Below are positions 33,277 to 42,150 of a stretch of 64,000 bases of DNA, piece by piece. The notes under the pieces were generated by a model. That model worked only from the letters and a program-made list of their open reading frames with translations, was not told where the DNA came from and searched no databases. The stretch is from contig NZ_RRYT01000003.1 in NCBI RefSeq assembly GCF_006363815.1, positions 1 to 64,000 of the forward strand. Reading direction: 5' to 3'. The position numbers were made by a program, and so were the translations under genes. The first letter of the stretch is position 1. Every line of letters starts with the position of its first letter. The stretch comes from Thermomonospora catenispora. GTDB lineage: Bacteria > Actinomycetota > Actinomycetes > Streptosporangiales > Streptosporangiaceae.

Positions 33277-33633
33277 ACCGGCGACCAAAATTACCAACCG
33301 GTCAGTAGAAATGAAGATCCTTCGGAATTGGCGTGCGCCGGCGGTCGCGTCGGGCCGGAAATGAGAGATGAAACACCCTGAATGCGCTTGCACTGGACAT
33401 ACCGTCCAGTAGTGCGGAGGATTTCCCCGGCCCTCCCGCCCGGCGGCGATCGCGCCGGGACCGGCCGCCCGAGCCGGCCCGGGCGACGAGCGAGGCCGGC
33501 CCCTGTCGGCACCATACGTGCTGGTAGGGACGTTTTCCGTTACCCGAGGGCCAGCCGGTCGTGACGGCGGTGCCGATGCGGGCGCCGTTCCGGCGGGGCG
33601 TTACAGTGGCCGTTGGGGAATTCGGGAGGTCGG
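33277..33633. other. Intergenic region (357 bp) with one palindrome
   Basis: There is no gene. It contains ACTGGAC-ATACC-GTCCAGT at 33392-33410, a TetR-like operator in search of an adjacent regulator, and otherwise presumably the promoter of the acyltransferase gene. Confidence 0.5.
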
Positions 33634-34314
33634 GTGTTCTATACGTTCCTGGCGCGCGTGGTGGCTCCGATCCTTCGGCTGCTTTTCCGGCCGCAGGTGG
33701 AGGGGTTGGAGAATGTGCCGGCCCACGGGCCGCTGATCATCGCGAGCAACCATCTGTCGTTCATCGACAGCTTCATCATCCCGCTGGTCATCCCGCGGCC
33801 GGTGACCTACATCGCCAAGGCCGAGTACTTCGAGCAGCCCGGCCTCAAGGGCCGCTTCATCCGCTGGTTCCTCACCACCCTGGGCCACATGCCCATCCGC
33901 CGCGGCGCCCGGCGCGCCGCCATGGGCGCCCTGGAGCAGGCCGTCGAGGTCCTGCGGAACTCCGGCGCGTTCGCCATCTACCCCGAGGGCACCCGCTCGC
34001 GCGACGGCCGCCTCTACCGCGGCCGCACCGGCACCGGCTGGCTGGTCCTGGCCACCGGCGCCCGCGTCCTGCCCATCGGCCTGCAGAACACCCAGACCGT
34101 CCAGCCCGTGGGCGCCGCCCTGCCCCGCATCGTCTGGCCCGGCCGCCCCCGCCCCATCGTGCGCATCGGCCCGGTGATGGACTTCTCCCACTACCGGGAC
34201 CTGCCTCCGGCCAAGGCCCGCCGCATCATCACCGACGAGATCATCGAGACCATCCAGAAGCTCTCCGGGCAGGACTACGCCGGCGTCTACAACGAGACCG
34301 CCGATCTCTCCTGA
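33634..34314 (+). CDS. 1-acyl-glycerol-3-phosphate acyltransferase (PlsC family)
   Basis: The protein has 226 residues, with GTG 33634 close behind GGGAGG. Motifs: NHLSFID with His40 and Asp45 (HX4D), a GHMPIRRG substrate-binding block at 84-91, and FAIYPEGTRSRDG with Glu118. It belongs to the membrane-associated acyltransferases that make phosphatidic acid. A hydrophobic N-terminal stretch (FLARVVAPILRLLF) should dock it to the membrane. It is monocistronic. Confidence 0.93.
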   Translation: MFYTFLARVVAPILRLLFRPQVEGLENVPAHGPLIIASNHLSFIDSFIIPLVIPRPVTYIAKAEYFEQPGLKGRFIRWFLTTLGHMPIRRGARRAAMGALEQAVEVLRNSGAFAIYPEGTRSRDGRLYRGRTGTGWLVLATGARVLPIGLQNTQTVQPVGAALPRIVWPGRPRPIVRIGPVMDFSHYRDLPPAKARRIITDEIIETIQKLSGQDYAGVYNETADLS

Positions 34315-34385
34315 CTCTCGCCCGACTCAGGACGCCCCCGTCGAAATCCCCTCCCCGCGCGCGGGGTGCGAGTAGGGTCGCGAGC

Positions 34386-35105
34386 ATGGTCTTGTCACGT
34401 AGCGTCCATGGTGTCTTGCCCATTGTGATGGGAAGTGTCCTGCTCGCCACGAGTTGCGGCGGCGGCGGCGACGGAAAGAACGCCCAGGCCCGGGCCGCGC
34501 GGCAGACGGCGCCGCCCGGCAGATACACCGCGGCGCAGCTCCGCGAGGCGCTGCCGACCGAGCTGGTGGGGTATCGGCGGGTCGGAGAGCCGGAGTCCGG
34601 GGAGTACGGGTCGCTGCGGGGCATCCAGAACTTCAACCAGCTCCGGAACGAGATCACCTACGACAAGCCCCAGTGCCGGGAGATGACCGGGGCGGCCACC
34701 GCCTCCGACACCGCGCTGCGGACGGCGCCGGCCGCGGTGGTGCAGTTCGTCAAGGGCTCGGACCAGTCGGTGTCGACCACCCTGATGGCCGTGCCCGACG
34801 AGGTGGCCGAACGGCACGTCCGGGTCCGGACCCCGGAGGGGTGCAAGCGGTTCCGCACCAGGATCGGCCGGCGCTGGTCCGAGCACCGGGTCGTGGAGGC
34901 CGGCGCCGGCAATGTGGGGACGGCCTCCCGGATCCTGGGCGTCTCCACCGTCAGCGACAACGCCGCCGTCAACACCTGGTACGCGGTCCTGCGCGGCCGC
35001 GGCTACCTGGCCACCATCGCCGTCTACGGCCCCAAGGTCACCCGGGCCGAGGCCGAGCAGCTGGCCCGCCAGACCTACGACCACGCCGAACGCGTCCTCC
35101 CGTGA
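34386..35105 (+). CDS. Lipoprotein of unknown function
   Basis: The protein has 239 residues. The signal peptide ends in LLATSCGGGG (Cys about 24), predicting a lipid anchor, followed by a short Gly/Ala linker. The mature domain is alpha/beta with LREALPTELVGYRRVG, a Cys (KPQCREM) and a second Cys (PEGCKRF), possibly a disulfide. The final half has LGVSTVSDNAAVNTWYAVLRGRGYLATIAVYG. It recalls actinomycete sensor-domain/PknH-type extracellular domains, but I do not assign it. ATG 34386. Confidence 0.75.
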   Translation: MVLSRSVHGVLPIVMGSVLLATSCGGGGDGKNAQARAARQTAPPGRYTAAQLREALPTELVGYRRVGEPESGEYGSLRGIQNFNQLRNEITYDKPQCREMTGAATASDTALRTAPAAVVQFVKGSDQSVSTTLMAVPDEVAERHVRVRTPEGCKRFRTRIGRRWSEHRVVEAGAGNVGTASRILGVSTVSDNAAVNTWYAVLRGRGYLATIAVYGPKVTRAEAEQLARQTYDHAERVLP

Positions 35106-35195
35106 CGGGGCGTCCGGACCCCGCCCCCGGGCGGCCCCGGGCGCCGGCGGCGGGCCGGGGCGGACGCGGCGCAGGCGGGGCGCGGGCGCGGCACA

Positions 35196-35879
35196 ATGGC
35201 ACGCATGACCGTGCCCCGGGTCGCCGTCACCGTTGACCTCGTCGTGCTGACCGTGCGCGAGCAGCGACTGTGCGCGCTGGTGTGGCGACGGGACCGGCCG
35301 CCGTACGCCGGCTGCTGGTCGTTGCCCGGGGGGTTCATCCAGCTGGACGAGGACCTTCCGGTGGCCGCCTCCCGGCTGATGGCCGAGCGCGCGGGCCTGC
35401 GGGACGTGCGGATCCATCTGGAGCAGCTCGCCACCTACGGCTACCCGGACCGCGATCCGCGCCAGCGGGTGGTCAGCGTCGCCTACCTGGGGCTGGCGCC
35501 CGACCTGCCCGCCTCCAGCCGGGCGCAGGTGCTGTGGCGGGCCGTGGACGACCTGGTCGAGCGCGAGGAGGCGGCGTTCGACCATCGGCGGATCCTGCGG
35601 GACGGCATCGAGCGGGCCCGGGCCAAGCTGGAGTACACCTCGCTGGCGGCGGCGTTCTGCCCGCCGGAGTTCACGGTGGCGGAGCTGCGCCGGGTGTACG
35701 AGATCGTGTGGGGGACCTCGCTGGACCCCCGGAACTTCCACCGCAAGGTCACCGGGGCGGACCGTTTCCTGATCCCCACCGGCCGCACCACCACCCGCGA
35801 CGGCGGCCGGCCCGCCCGGCTGTACCGGCGCGGAGACGCCGAGCAGCTGCGTCCGCCGATGCTGCGTCCCCGCACCTGA
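35196..35879 (+). CDS. NUDIX-domain protein with winged-helix C-terminus (NrtR-like regulator)
   Basis: The protein has 227 residues. The N-terminal NUDIX fold (about 8-140) has a degenerate catalytic box: G46 and E52 remain, but the REUxEE core reads RLMAER, so two of three metal-binding glutamates are lost. The C-terminal part (about 150-227: [28 protein letters not shown]) is a winged helix typical of NrtR/ADP-ribose-sensing repressors. The NUDIX part is therefore probably a sensor, not an enzyme. No NAD gene is adjacent, so the targets are unknown. Confidence 0.8.
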   Translation: MARMTVPRVAVTVDLVVLTVREQRLCALVWRRDRPPYAGCWSLPGGFIQLDEDLPVAASRLMAERAGLRDVRIHLEQLATYGYPDRDPRQRVVSVAYLGLAPDLPASSRAQVLWRAVDDLVEREEAAFDHRRILRDGIERARAKLEYTSLAAAFCPPEFTVAELRRVYEIVWGTSLDPRNFHRKVTGADRFLIPTGRTTTRDGGRPARLYRRGDAEQLRPPMLRPRT

Positions 35880-35949
35880 GCGGGGTTTCGTAGGCTTGGG
35901 GCACTTTCACCTGTCGTCCCCTCACCCGTCATCCCCCTGGAGGACAACG

Positions 35950-37023
35950 GTGTCCGTGCCACGCTTCCGTTCCGTGCTCGACCGGTTCACCGCCTACAAG
36001 CCCGGCAAGACCGCGGTGTCGCCGGACGGGCGGTCGTTCAAGCTGTCGTCCAACGAGTCGCCGTTCGAGCCGCTGCCGTCGGTGCAGGAGGCGATCGCCG
36101 ACGCGGCCCGGCGGATCAATCGGTACCCCGACAACAACGCCACCGCGCTGATCGAGGCGATCTCGGCGCGGTTCGGCGTGCCCGCCGACCATGTCGCGGT
36201 GGGCTGCGGATCGGTCGGGGTCACCCAGATGCTGCTGGAGGCGGTGAGCGAACCCGGTGCGCAGGTGCTGTACGCCTGGCGGTCGTTCGAGGCGTACCCG
36301 GTGCTGACGGCGCTGGCCGGCGCGGAGTCGGTGCAGGTCCCGCTGCGCGAGGAGACCCACGACCTGGACGCGATGGCCGAGGCGATCACCGAGCGGACCC
36401 GGCTGATCTTCGTCTGCAACCCCAACAACCCGACCGGCACCGCGGTGCGCCGCGCCGAGCTGGAGCGCTTCCTGGACCGGGTGCCCGAGGACTGCCTGGT
36501 GGTGCTGGACGAGGCCTACCGCGAGTACATCCGCGACCGGGAGGTGCCCGACGGCCTCACCCTGTACGGCGACCGCCCCAACCTGGCGGTGCTGCGGACC
36601 TTCTCCAAGGCCTACGGGCTGGCGGGCCTGCGCGTCGGCTTCCTGGTGGCGCACCCGGTGGTGGCCGAGGCGATCCGCAAGACGATGCTGCCGTTCAGCG
36701 TGAACTCCCTGGCCCAGGCCGCCGCCGTGGCCTCCCTGCGCGCCGAGGACGAGCTGCTGGAGCGGGTCGAGTCCACCGTCAAGGAGCGCGAGCGCGTCGC
36801 CGAGGCGCTGCGCGCCCAGGGCTGGACCGTCCCGCCCACCGAGGCCAATTTCGTGTGGCTGCGGCTGGGGGAGCGCACGCTGGACTTCGCCGCCGCCTGC
36901 GAGGCCCAGGGCATCAGCGTCCGCCCGTTCCCCGGCGAGGGCGCCCGCGTCTCCATCGGCGCCCCGGAGGAGAACGACGCCTTCCTCGCCGTCGCCGAGG
37001 CCTACCCGCATCGTAACGGCTGA
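35950..37023 (+). CDS. hisC: Histidinol-phosphate/aromatic aminotransferase (HisC/Pat family)
   Basis: The protein has 357 residues, with GTG 35950 after GGAGGACAAC. It is a fold-type I PLP enzyme: [15 protein letters not shown] near the N-terminus, [30 protein letters not shown], and the PLP lysine in [15 protein letters not shown] (about residue 221). The N-terminal spacing and RYPDN resemble the mycobacterial HisC2/Pat aminotransferase, which prefers aromatic 2-oxo acids. No his genes are adjacent, so Pat is at least as likely as HisC. Confidence 0.9.
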   Translation: MSVPRFRSVLDRFTAYKPGKTAVSPDGRSFKLSSNESPFEPLPSVQEAIADAARRINRYPDNNATALIEAISARFGVPADHVAVGCGSVGVTQMLLEAVSEPGAQVLYAWRSFEAYPVLTALAGAESVQVPLREETHDLDAMAEAITERTRLIFVCNPNNPTGTAVRRAELERFLDRVPEDCLVVLDEAYREYIRDREVPDGLTLYGDRPNLAVLRTFSKAYGLAGLRVGFLVAHPVVAEAIRKTMLPFSVNSLAQAAAVASLRAEDELLERVESTVKERERVAEALRAQGWTVPPTEANFVWLRLGERTLDFAAACEAQGISVRPFPGEGARVSIGAPEENDAFLAVAEAYPHRNG

Positions 37024-37031
37024 GCGTCGTC

Positions 37032-37077
37032 GCCGACCGCCCCGGCGCCCCTGCGGACGGCGCGCCGGGCGGTCGGC
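37032..37077. terminator. Shared terminator of convergent hisC and EamA genes
   Basis: GCCGACCGCCC at 37032-37042 pairs perfectly with GGGCGGTCGGC at 37067-37077, with a further GGCGCC-like inner pairing. Confidence 0.7.
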
Positions 37078-37117
37078 GGCGGCGCCGTGGCACGGTCCGG
37101 TCTCGCCCTCGCTCCCG

Positions 37118-38155
37118 TCACGGGCCCGGCCGGTCGGAGCGGGCCTCCTGTCCCGTCCGCGGCGACAGGCGGGTCAGGAGGTCTCCGGAGCGGCGCCGCC
37201 GTGGGGCGCGCGTCGCCGGGGGCCGTCCGGCCGGTCCGGACGACCCGGGGCGGCTCTCGGTGGTGACGACGATCGCGACGCCGAGGACGATGATCGCGCC
37301 GCCGAGCAGCACGGGCCAGGTGACGGCCTCGCTCAGGACCAGCGCGCCGAGCAGCACCGCCACCACCGGGTTGACGTAGGCGTAGGTGCCGACGATCGAC
37401 AGCGGCGCGTTGCGCAGCAGCCAGGCGTAGGAGGTGAACGCCAGCAGGGAGCCGAAGGCGATCAGGTAGCCCAGCGCCAGCCAGGACCGGACGGTGATCG
37501 CGCCGACGTCGAGGCTCTCCCCGCGGGCCAGCCCCAGGACCAGCAGCGCCGCGCCGCCGGCGGTCATCTCGTACACGCTGGCGGCGAAGGAGTCGGCCGG
37601 CATCGGCAGCCGCCCGGCCAGGAACGACCCGGTCGCCCACGACAGCGAGGCCGCCAGCAGCACGGCGGCGCCGAACGCGCTGCCGGAGGAGCCGCCGGGC
37701 AGGATCGACAGCAGTGCCACCCCGACGAAGCCCACGGCCACCCCCAGGAAGGTGGCGAGGGGCGGCCGGTCGCCGCCGACGCTGCGCAGCACCACCAGCC
37801 ACAGCGGAACGGCGGCCACCAGCAGCGCCGCCAGTCCGGTGGAGACGTGCTGCTCGGCGATGGCCACCAGGCCGTTCCCGCTGGTGAGCAGCAGCAGGCC
37901 GACCAGCATGGCCGAGCCGATCCGCCGCCGGGAGGCCCGCAGCGCGCCCGGGCCGCGCCGGAGCGCCAGGAAGGCCGCCAGCAGCGCCGCGGCGATCAGG
38001 AAGCGGATCCCGGCGTGCAGCATCGGCGGCATGGACTCGATGGCGATCCCGATCCCCAGGTACGTCGAGCCCCACACCACGTAGACCACCAGCAGCGCCG
38101 CCCAGGCGAGCGGGGTCATCCCCGGCGAGCCGGTGTCATGAGCATCAGCGGCCAT
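37118..38155 (-). CDS. EamA/DMT-family exporter
   Basis: The protein has 345 residues and ten predicted membrane helices in two repeats of five. WGSTYLGIGIAIESMPP stands at the first helix and GSLLAFTSYAWLLRNAPLSIVGTYAYVNPVVAVLLG in the second repeat, both EamA signatures. The last 50 residues are a basic Pro/Arg-rich cytosolic tail (about 295-345), longer than usual. Substrate unknown; relatives export amino acids or metabolites. Confidence 0.9.
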   Translation of the reverse strand: MAADAHDTGSPGMTPLAWAALLVVYVVWGSTYLGIGIAIESMPPMLHAGIRFLIAAALLAAFLALRRGPGALRASRRRIGSAMLVGLLLLTSGNGLVAIAEQHVSTGLAALLVAAVPLWLVVLRSVGGDRPPLATFLGVAVGFVGVALLSILPGGSSGSAFGAAVLLAASLSWATGSFLAGRLPMPADSFAASVYEMTAGGAALLVLGLARGESLDVGAITVRSWLALGYLIAFGSLLAFTSYAWLLRNAPLSIVGTYAYVNPVVAVLLGALVLSEAVTWPVLLGGAIIVLGVAIVVTTESRPGSSGPAGRPPATRAPRRRRSGDLLTRLSPRTGQEARSDRPGP

Positions 38156-38218
38156 GACTCCTGACAGTAGGGCATGGCCTCCCCTGCCGAAAAGGCAGAA
38201 TCACCCCTCTTTACGGGA

Positions 38219-39736
38219 TCATCCCTCTTCTCGTGCGGCGCAGTCGGCGGTGGCGGTGAGGGTGTGCGGCGACGGATCGCCGGGCGAGGCGAAGGCCTGG
38301 GCGGAGTAGGACGAGGGGCAGACCTCGAAGACACGGCTCACGCTCACCACCGCCGAGCCGTTCACCTCCACCGAGACCGTCACCCGGTCGCCGTGCGGGA
38401 CGCCGTCGGCGTGGAACTGCACGGCGATCGTGGCGGTGCCCCGGCCCGAACCGGTGACCTTGACCTGCGCGGTGGCCGTCCCGGTCGCCGGATCGAGATC
38501 GAGCGCCACCACCTGCACGCCGGTGACCCGGAACGGGGCCGGAGCGGACGGGGAGGCGGACGGGCCGCCGGGCCGGTCGGGCCTGCCGCCGGTGTCCGGG
38601 GAGGCGCTCGGGTCGGGCGTCCCGGAACGCGTGACGCGCGGCGTCGCGGTCGCCGACGCCGTCGGAGAGGGGGAGGCCGTGTTGAGGGACGGCTGCGCCG
38701 AGGGGGGCGCGGCCGCGGGCGGCGACCCCTCGGCGAGGGCCTTCCCGGGACCGCCGGGCAGGGCGGCCTGCTCGGCGCCTCCCGACGACCCGCCGGCGTA
38801 GACCGCGGCGGCGGTGCAGGCCAGCAGCGCCGCCGCGGCGGCCAGCGCGGTGAGCGCACCGCGCCGCGCCCGCCGCCCGCAGAACCGGGCGGCGCGCTCC
38901 TCGGGCAGCCTGCTGGCCAGCGGGAACAGCAACGCCAGCACCGCGGCCCGCTCCCCGAGCAGGGCGCGGCCCCGGCTCTCCCAGGCGGCCCCATAGGCGG
39001 CCAGCGCGGCGCTCTCCAGTCGGCCCAGGAAGATCGACGCGGTCGGCGGCCGGTCGTCGGGGTGCTTGGCCAGCCCGGCGGTGATCAGCGATACCAGCTC
39101 GGCGGGCACCCCCTCCAGCGGGATCGGCGCCAGGCAGTGCTCGTCGGCGGTCCCGGCCGGGAACGGCGGCTCCCCGGTCAGGCACTCGTGCAGCACCGCC
39201 GTCGCCGCGTACAGGTCCGTGGCGACCGTGCGCCGCCTGCCCTGCCACAGCTCCGGCGCCCGCTGCCGGACCGGGGTCTCCTCGGCGAACGCGGCCACGC
39301 CCAGCCCGCCCAGCCGGCTCGTGCCGTCCTCGGTGACCAGCACGGCGCCGGGGCTGATCGCGCCGTGCAGGACGCCCGCCCCGTGCATGGCCTTCAGGCC
39401 CAGCAGGATCGTCTTGAAGACCGCCAGGGCGGCCTCGGGGGCCAGCCGGCCCTCGGCCATCAGCAGCCGCTCCAGGCTGAGGCCGTTGACCAGATCGCCG
39501 ATCAGAGCGGCCCCCTGCGGGGCGGTGACGTACTCGTGCTGCCGCACCAGCGCGGGATCGTCCAGCGAGGTGATCAGCTTCGCCTCGGCGTCGGCGTTCC
39601 GTCCGCCCGCCGGCAGGTACCGGATCGCGACGGGCTCGCCGGTGCGCCCGGCGACCGCCAGCACGACCCGGCCGCCGGGCCCCCTCCCCAGCTCACGGAC
39701 ATGGCGATACCCCGCAACCGCCCAGTCGCCGCTCAC
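38219..39736 (-). CDS. Membrane-anchored Ser/Thr pseudokinase
   Basis: The protein has 505 residues, GTG 39736. The first 260 residues follow the Hanks kinase fold (YRHVRELGRGPGGRVVLA; LHGAISPGAVLV; RLGGLGVAAF; RAPELWQGRRRTVATDLYAATAVLHECLTGEPPF). The catalytic residues are gone: the VAIK lysine is Arg (VAIRYL), HRD is HGA, the loop Asn is Ala, and DFG is GGL. One membrane helix (about 288-312) leads to a Pro/Ser/Thr-rich stalk. An outer beta domain resembles an Ig-like or CARDB fold. It is probably a scaffold or sensor rather than an enzyme. Confidence 0.85.
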   Translation of the reverse strand: MSGDWAVAGYRHVRELGRGPGGRVVLAVAGRTGEPVAIRYLPAGGRNADAEAKLITSLDDPALVRQHEYVTAPQGAALIGDLVNGLSLERLLMAEGRLAPEAALAVFKTILLGLKAMHGAGVLHGAISPGAVLVTEDGTSRLGGLGVAAFAEETPVRQRAPELWQGRRRTVATDLYAATAVLHECLTGEPPFPAGTADEHCLAPIPLEGVPAELVSLITAGLAKHPDDRPPTASIFLGRLESAALAAYGAAWESRGRALLGERAAVLALLFPLASRLPEERAARFCGRRARRGALTALAAAAALLACTAAAVYAGGSSGGAEQAALPGGPGKALAEGSPPAAAPPSAQPSLNTASPSPTASATATPRVTRSGTPDPSASPDTGGRPDRPGGPSASPSAPAPFRVTGVQVVALDLDPATGTATAQVKVTGSGRGTATIAVQFHADGVPHGDRVTVSVEVNGSAVVSVSRVFEVCPSSYSAQAFASPGDPSPHTLTATADCAAREEG

Positions 39737-40007
39737 ATCACACCTTCCGGCTCCGGTCCTCTCCCCGACGCCCCGATGCAGACACGCCGCCCGGGCCGGA
39801 GGCGCCGCGGCGGCGTGGGCGTGATGATCCGAACACTACCGGTGTCCGGCTTTCACGCCGACTCATCCGGAGATGACCGCTATCGATGGGACGCCCGAGC
39901 CCACGGGGCGGTTGCCATGCCCCGCCCGCGCGCCGGGGACGCCGTACGGACCGGCGGCGCCGGCCGGCGACGGGGCGGGGCGCCGTGCCCCGCGCCGTCC
40001 GTGAGCC

Positions 40008-40061
40008 GGGGCGCCGCGCGGCCGGTCAGGTGGCGGGGCGCCGCGCGACCGGTCAGGTGGC
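40008..40061. repeat. 27-bp tandem duplication at the 3' end of the 40053-41408 gene
   Basis: Units 40008-40034 and 40035-40061 differ at one base. The second unit holds the last codons and the stop codon of the downstream minus-strand gene. The rest of the gap 39737-40007 shows no gene. Confidence 0.8.
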
Positions 40062-41408
40062 CGCCTTGGACTGGGGGCCGAGTTTCTCCACGATCAGGCG
40101 GTAGAGCTGGCGTGGACGACCCGGCTGGGGGGTCCGGTTGGGCGGCAGCGGCCAGGCCAGCCCCTCCTCCACCAGGGTGCGCAGCAGCCGGCGGGCGGTG
40201 CGCGGGGTCACCCCCAGCATCCGGCCCGCGGTCTCGGCGTCCACGATGAGGGGCTGCCCGTCCCCGTCGGCGTCCGAGCCCTCCTGCTCGAACTTCTCCG
40301 CCAGCCGGGCCAGGATCTCCAGGCCCTTCGCCTTGGGCTGCTGCTGGGGGCGCGGCGGCGTCCGGGGGGCCGGCACCAGCGCCCGGCCGTCGCGGTCCAG
40401 GGCGAAGCCCTGCGCCCGCTGCGAGGTCTGGGAACGCGCCAGCGCCGCCCGCGCGTGCGTCTCGGCCTCGTGCGCGGTGCGGCCCATGCCGATCCCGACC
40501 TCGATCGTCAGGCCCAGCTCCTCGCGGGCCCGGTCCACGAACGGCGGGGTGCGGAAGCCGTCGGTGGCCGCGGCGATCGAGCCCCGGGTGGCGGTCACCA
40601 GGTAGCTGTGGTCGTCCACCGGAGACACCAGGGCGTTCATCCGGTGGGCCTCCTGCAGCAGCATGCGGTGCAGGGACAGCTTCAGCTCATCGCGCCAGTA
40701 GCGGGGGGTGACCCGACGCGGGGTCTCCCGCAGCGTCGGGACGTCCACCAGCACCACGACGAGCTGGGACTCCTCCAGCCGGTGGTGCGCCCCCAGCAGC
40801 GCCGCCGTCTGCAACGAGCTGCGGATGGCGGCCCCGGTCGGGCGCACCCGGATGGTGGGCACGCCGGCCATCTCCATCCGCTCGGCGGTGGCGTGCACGC
40901 AGGTCATCGCCACCGTGGTGATGCCGCGCCGCCACAGCCGCTCGTGGAACGCCGCCAGCGTGCCCGGCCCGGCGGCCTCCTCGCGCAGATGGACGTGCTC
41001 GGTGCCCAGGCTGATCTCGCTGTAGGCCTCCTCGACCTCGGCCCGCCCCAGCACGTCGATGCTCACCCGGGCCGGGTCGTACCGCTCGTCGAGAGCGGCC
41101 CGCAGCAGCGCTCCTTGCAGCGCCGCTCCGTTCAACGGCACGTAGGTGGCCGGCATGGTGAGCACCCCGGCCTTGCGTGCGAAGTCGTAGGGAACGGGAC
41201 TGGCGAACAGGCACACGTCCACTCCCGAGCCCAGCCGCACCACCTTGTCGGCGGCCTCCTGCTCGTCTCGGTACGCCGCCGCGACGAGGCGGCTCGGCAC
41301 CGGAGTGGGCCCGTGGCCCATCAGCATGACGCGTTCCACCAAGTCATGGGGGCCGACCACGCCGATCGTCAGCTCAGGCGTGGATCCGGCCGCTCTCGCC
41401 GCCGTCAC
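40053..41408 (-). CDS. Regulator with cyclase-like (palm) domain and C-terminal helix-turn-helix
   Basis: The protein has 451 residues. I chose GTG 41408 because GGAGGG lies seven to nine bases upstream. An N-terminal alpha/beta region resembles a ligand-binding fold (LTIGVVGPHDLVERVML, VDVCLFASPVPYDFARKAG). The middle (about 235-330) resembles a GTP-cyclohydrolase-III/GGDEF-type palm: SLHRMLLQEAHRMNALVSPVDDHSYLVTATRG and LTIEVGIGMGRTAHEAETHARAAL. After a Pro/Gln-rich linker comes a winged helix (VDAETAGRMLGVTPRTARRLLRTLVEEG). The palm assignment is fold-level inference. It stands alone upstream of nothing obvious. Confidence 0.7.
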   Translation of the reverse strand: MTAARAAGSTPELTIGVVGPHDLVERVMLMGHGPTPVPSRLVAAAYRDEQEAADKVVRLGSGVDVCLFASPVPYDFARKAGVLTMPATYVPLNGAALQGALLRAALDERYDPARVSIDVLGRAEVEEAYSEISLGTEHVHLREEAAGPGTLAAFHERLWRRGITTVAMTCVHATAERMEMAGVPTIRVRPTGAAIRSSLQTAALLGAHHRLEESQLVVVLVDVPTLRETPRRVTPRYWRDELKLSLHRMLLQEAHRMNALVSPVDDHSYLVTATRGSIAAATDGFRTPPFVDRAREELGLTIEVGIGMGRTAHEAETHARAALARSQTSQRAQGFALDRDGRALVPAPRTPPRPQQQPKAKGLEILARLAEKFEQEGSDADGDGQPLIVDAETAGRMLGVTPRTARRLLRTLVEEGLAWPLPPNRTPQPGRPRQLYRLIVEKLGPQSKAAT

Positions 41409-42054
41409 AGGCACCCTCCTGCTCTTGCGGGGGGTGGAGCTCCTGTCTGATCGTGCGCGTTCGCGCATGTTCCGCCCGCCGGTTGACTCATGGCTAGTCG
41501 CCCCTGCCTTCTGACCCAGCACCGCACTTCCCGCGATTCGTTCCTCAAAGGGCAGATCGGGTCAGGGCGACCACGTGTGACGCCCAGACGCGAAATCGAA
41601 TCAAGGGTGCGGCGAAAAAGTAACGTATGCGACCCCTAAGGCAGTAACTTGTCACCATACGGGCAGACTCGATCCGGCATCTGGGACTGTCCGAAGTGCG
41701 GTAATCAGTGCGCTACCGCGCCAAAGGGCCCTTCTGGGGGGCTTTGCGGAAGATGACTGGAGTTTGTTGCCGTCACGGAGCGGTCGCGTCACAGGCACGG
41801 AGAGTGCGCTCCTCGGGCTCGCCGGGCCGCGGCGGCGAGGGGCCGCCGGGTGCGACGGCCGGGTGATGGATCGTTCCACAATCGCCTGCGCGAGCCCTTC
41901 GGCGATCCGTCGTGACCACTTCGCGCCGACGGGGGCCGGGGTGGAGAAGCGGGCGGTCGAGGGACGGTGCGGTGAGCGGAGAGGCGGGCGGCGTGGCGGG
42001 CGAAGAGGCGGGGGAAGAGGCGGGCGGTGAAGCGGAGAAGCGGGCGGGAACGAC
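41409..42054. other. Intergenic region without recognisable gene
   Basis: This holds the promoter of the 40053-41408 regulator near its right side. The last 110 bp (41940-42050) form a strongly purine-rich, GAGGCGGG-like imperfect repeat on the plus strand. I see no gene or RNA. Confidence 0.5.
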
Positions 42055-42082
42055 GCACCGCCCGGGCCGGCCCGGGCGGTGC
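42055..42082. terminator. Perfect 28-bp palindrome downstream of murA
   Basis: This uninterrupted palindrome has arms starting GCACCGCCCGGGCC and no loop bases. It lies 69 bp after the murA stop, the likely transcription end. Confidence 0.65.
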
Positions 42083-42150
42083 GGTGACGTCGTGCAGATC
42101 GCTCGCGGAGGTCCTCGCCGCGAGATCTCGGCGGTCCGGCGCGGTCCGGG

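Noticed and set aside
38174-40249. Plus-strand open frame (691 codons) opposite the pseudokinase
   Set aside because: Gly/Arg-rich shadow of the minus-strand gene; no domain or ribosome site.
41940-42050. Purine-rich tract as a possible RNA gene or triplex site
   Set aside because: Only imperfect GAGGCGGG-like repeats; no stem structure or conserved features that could support an RNA call.
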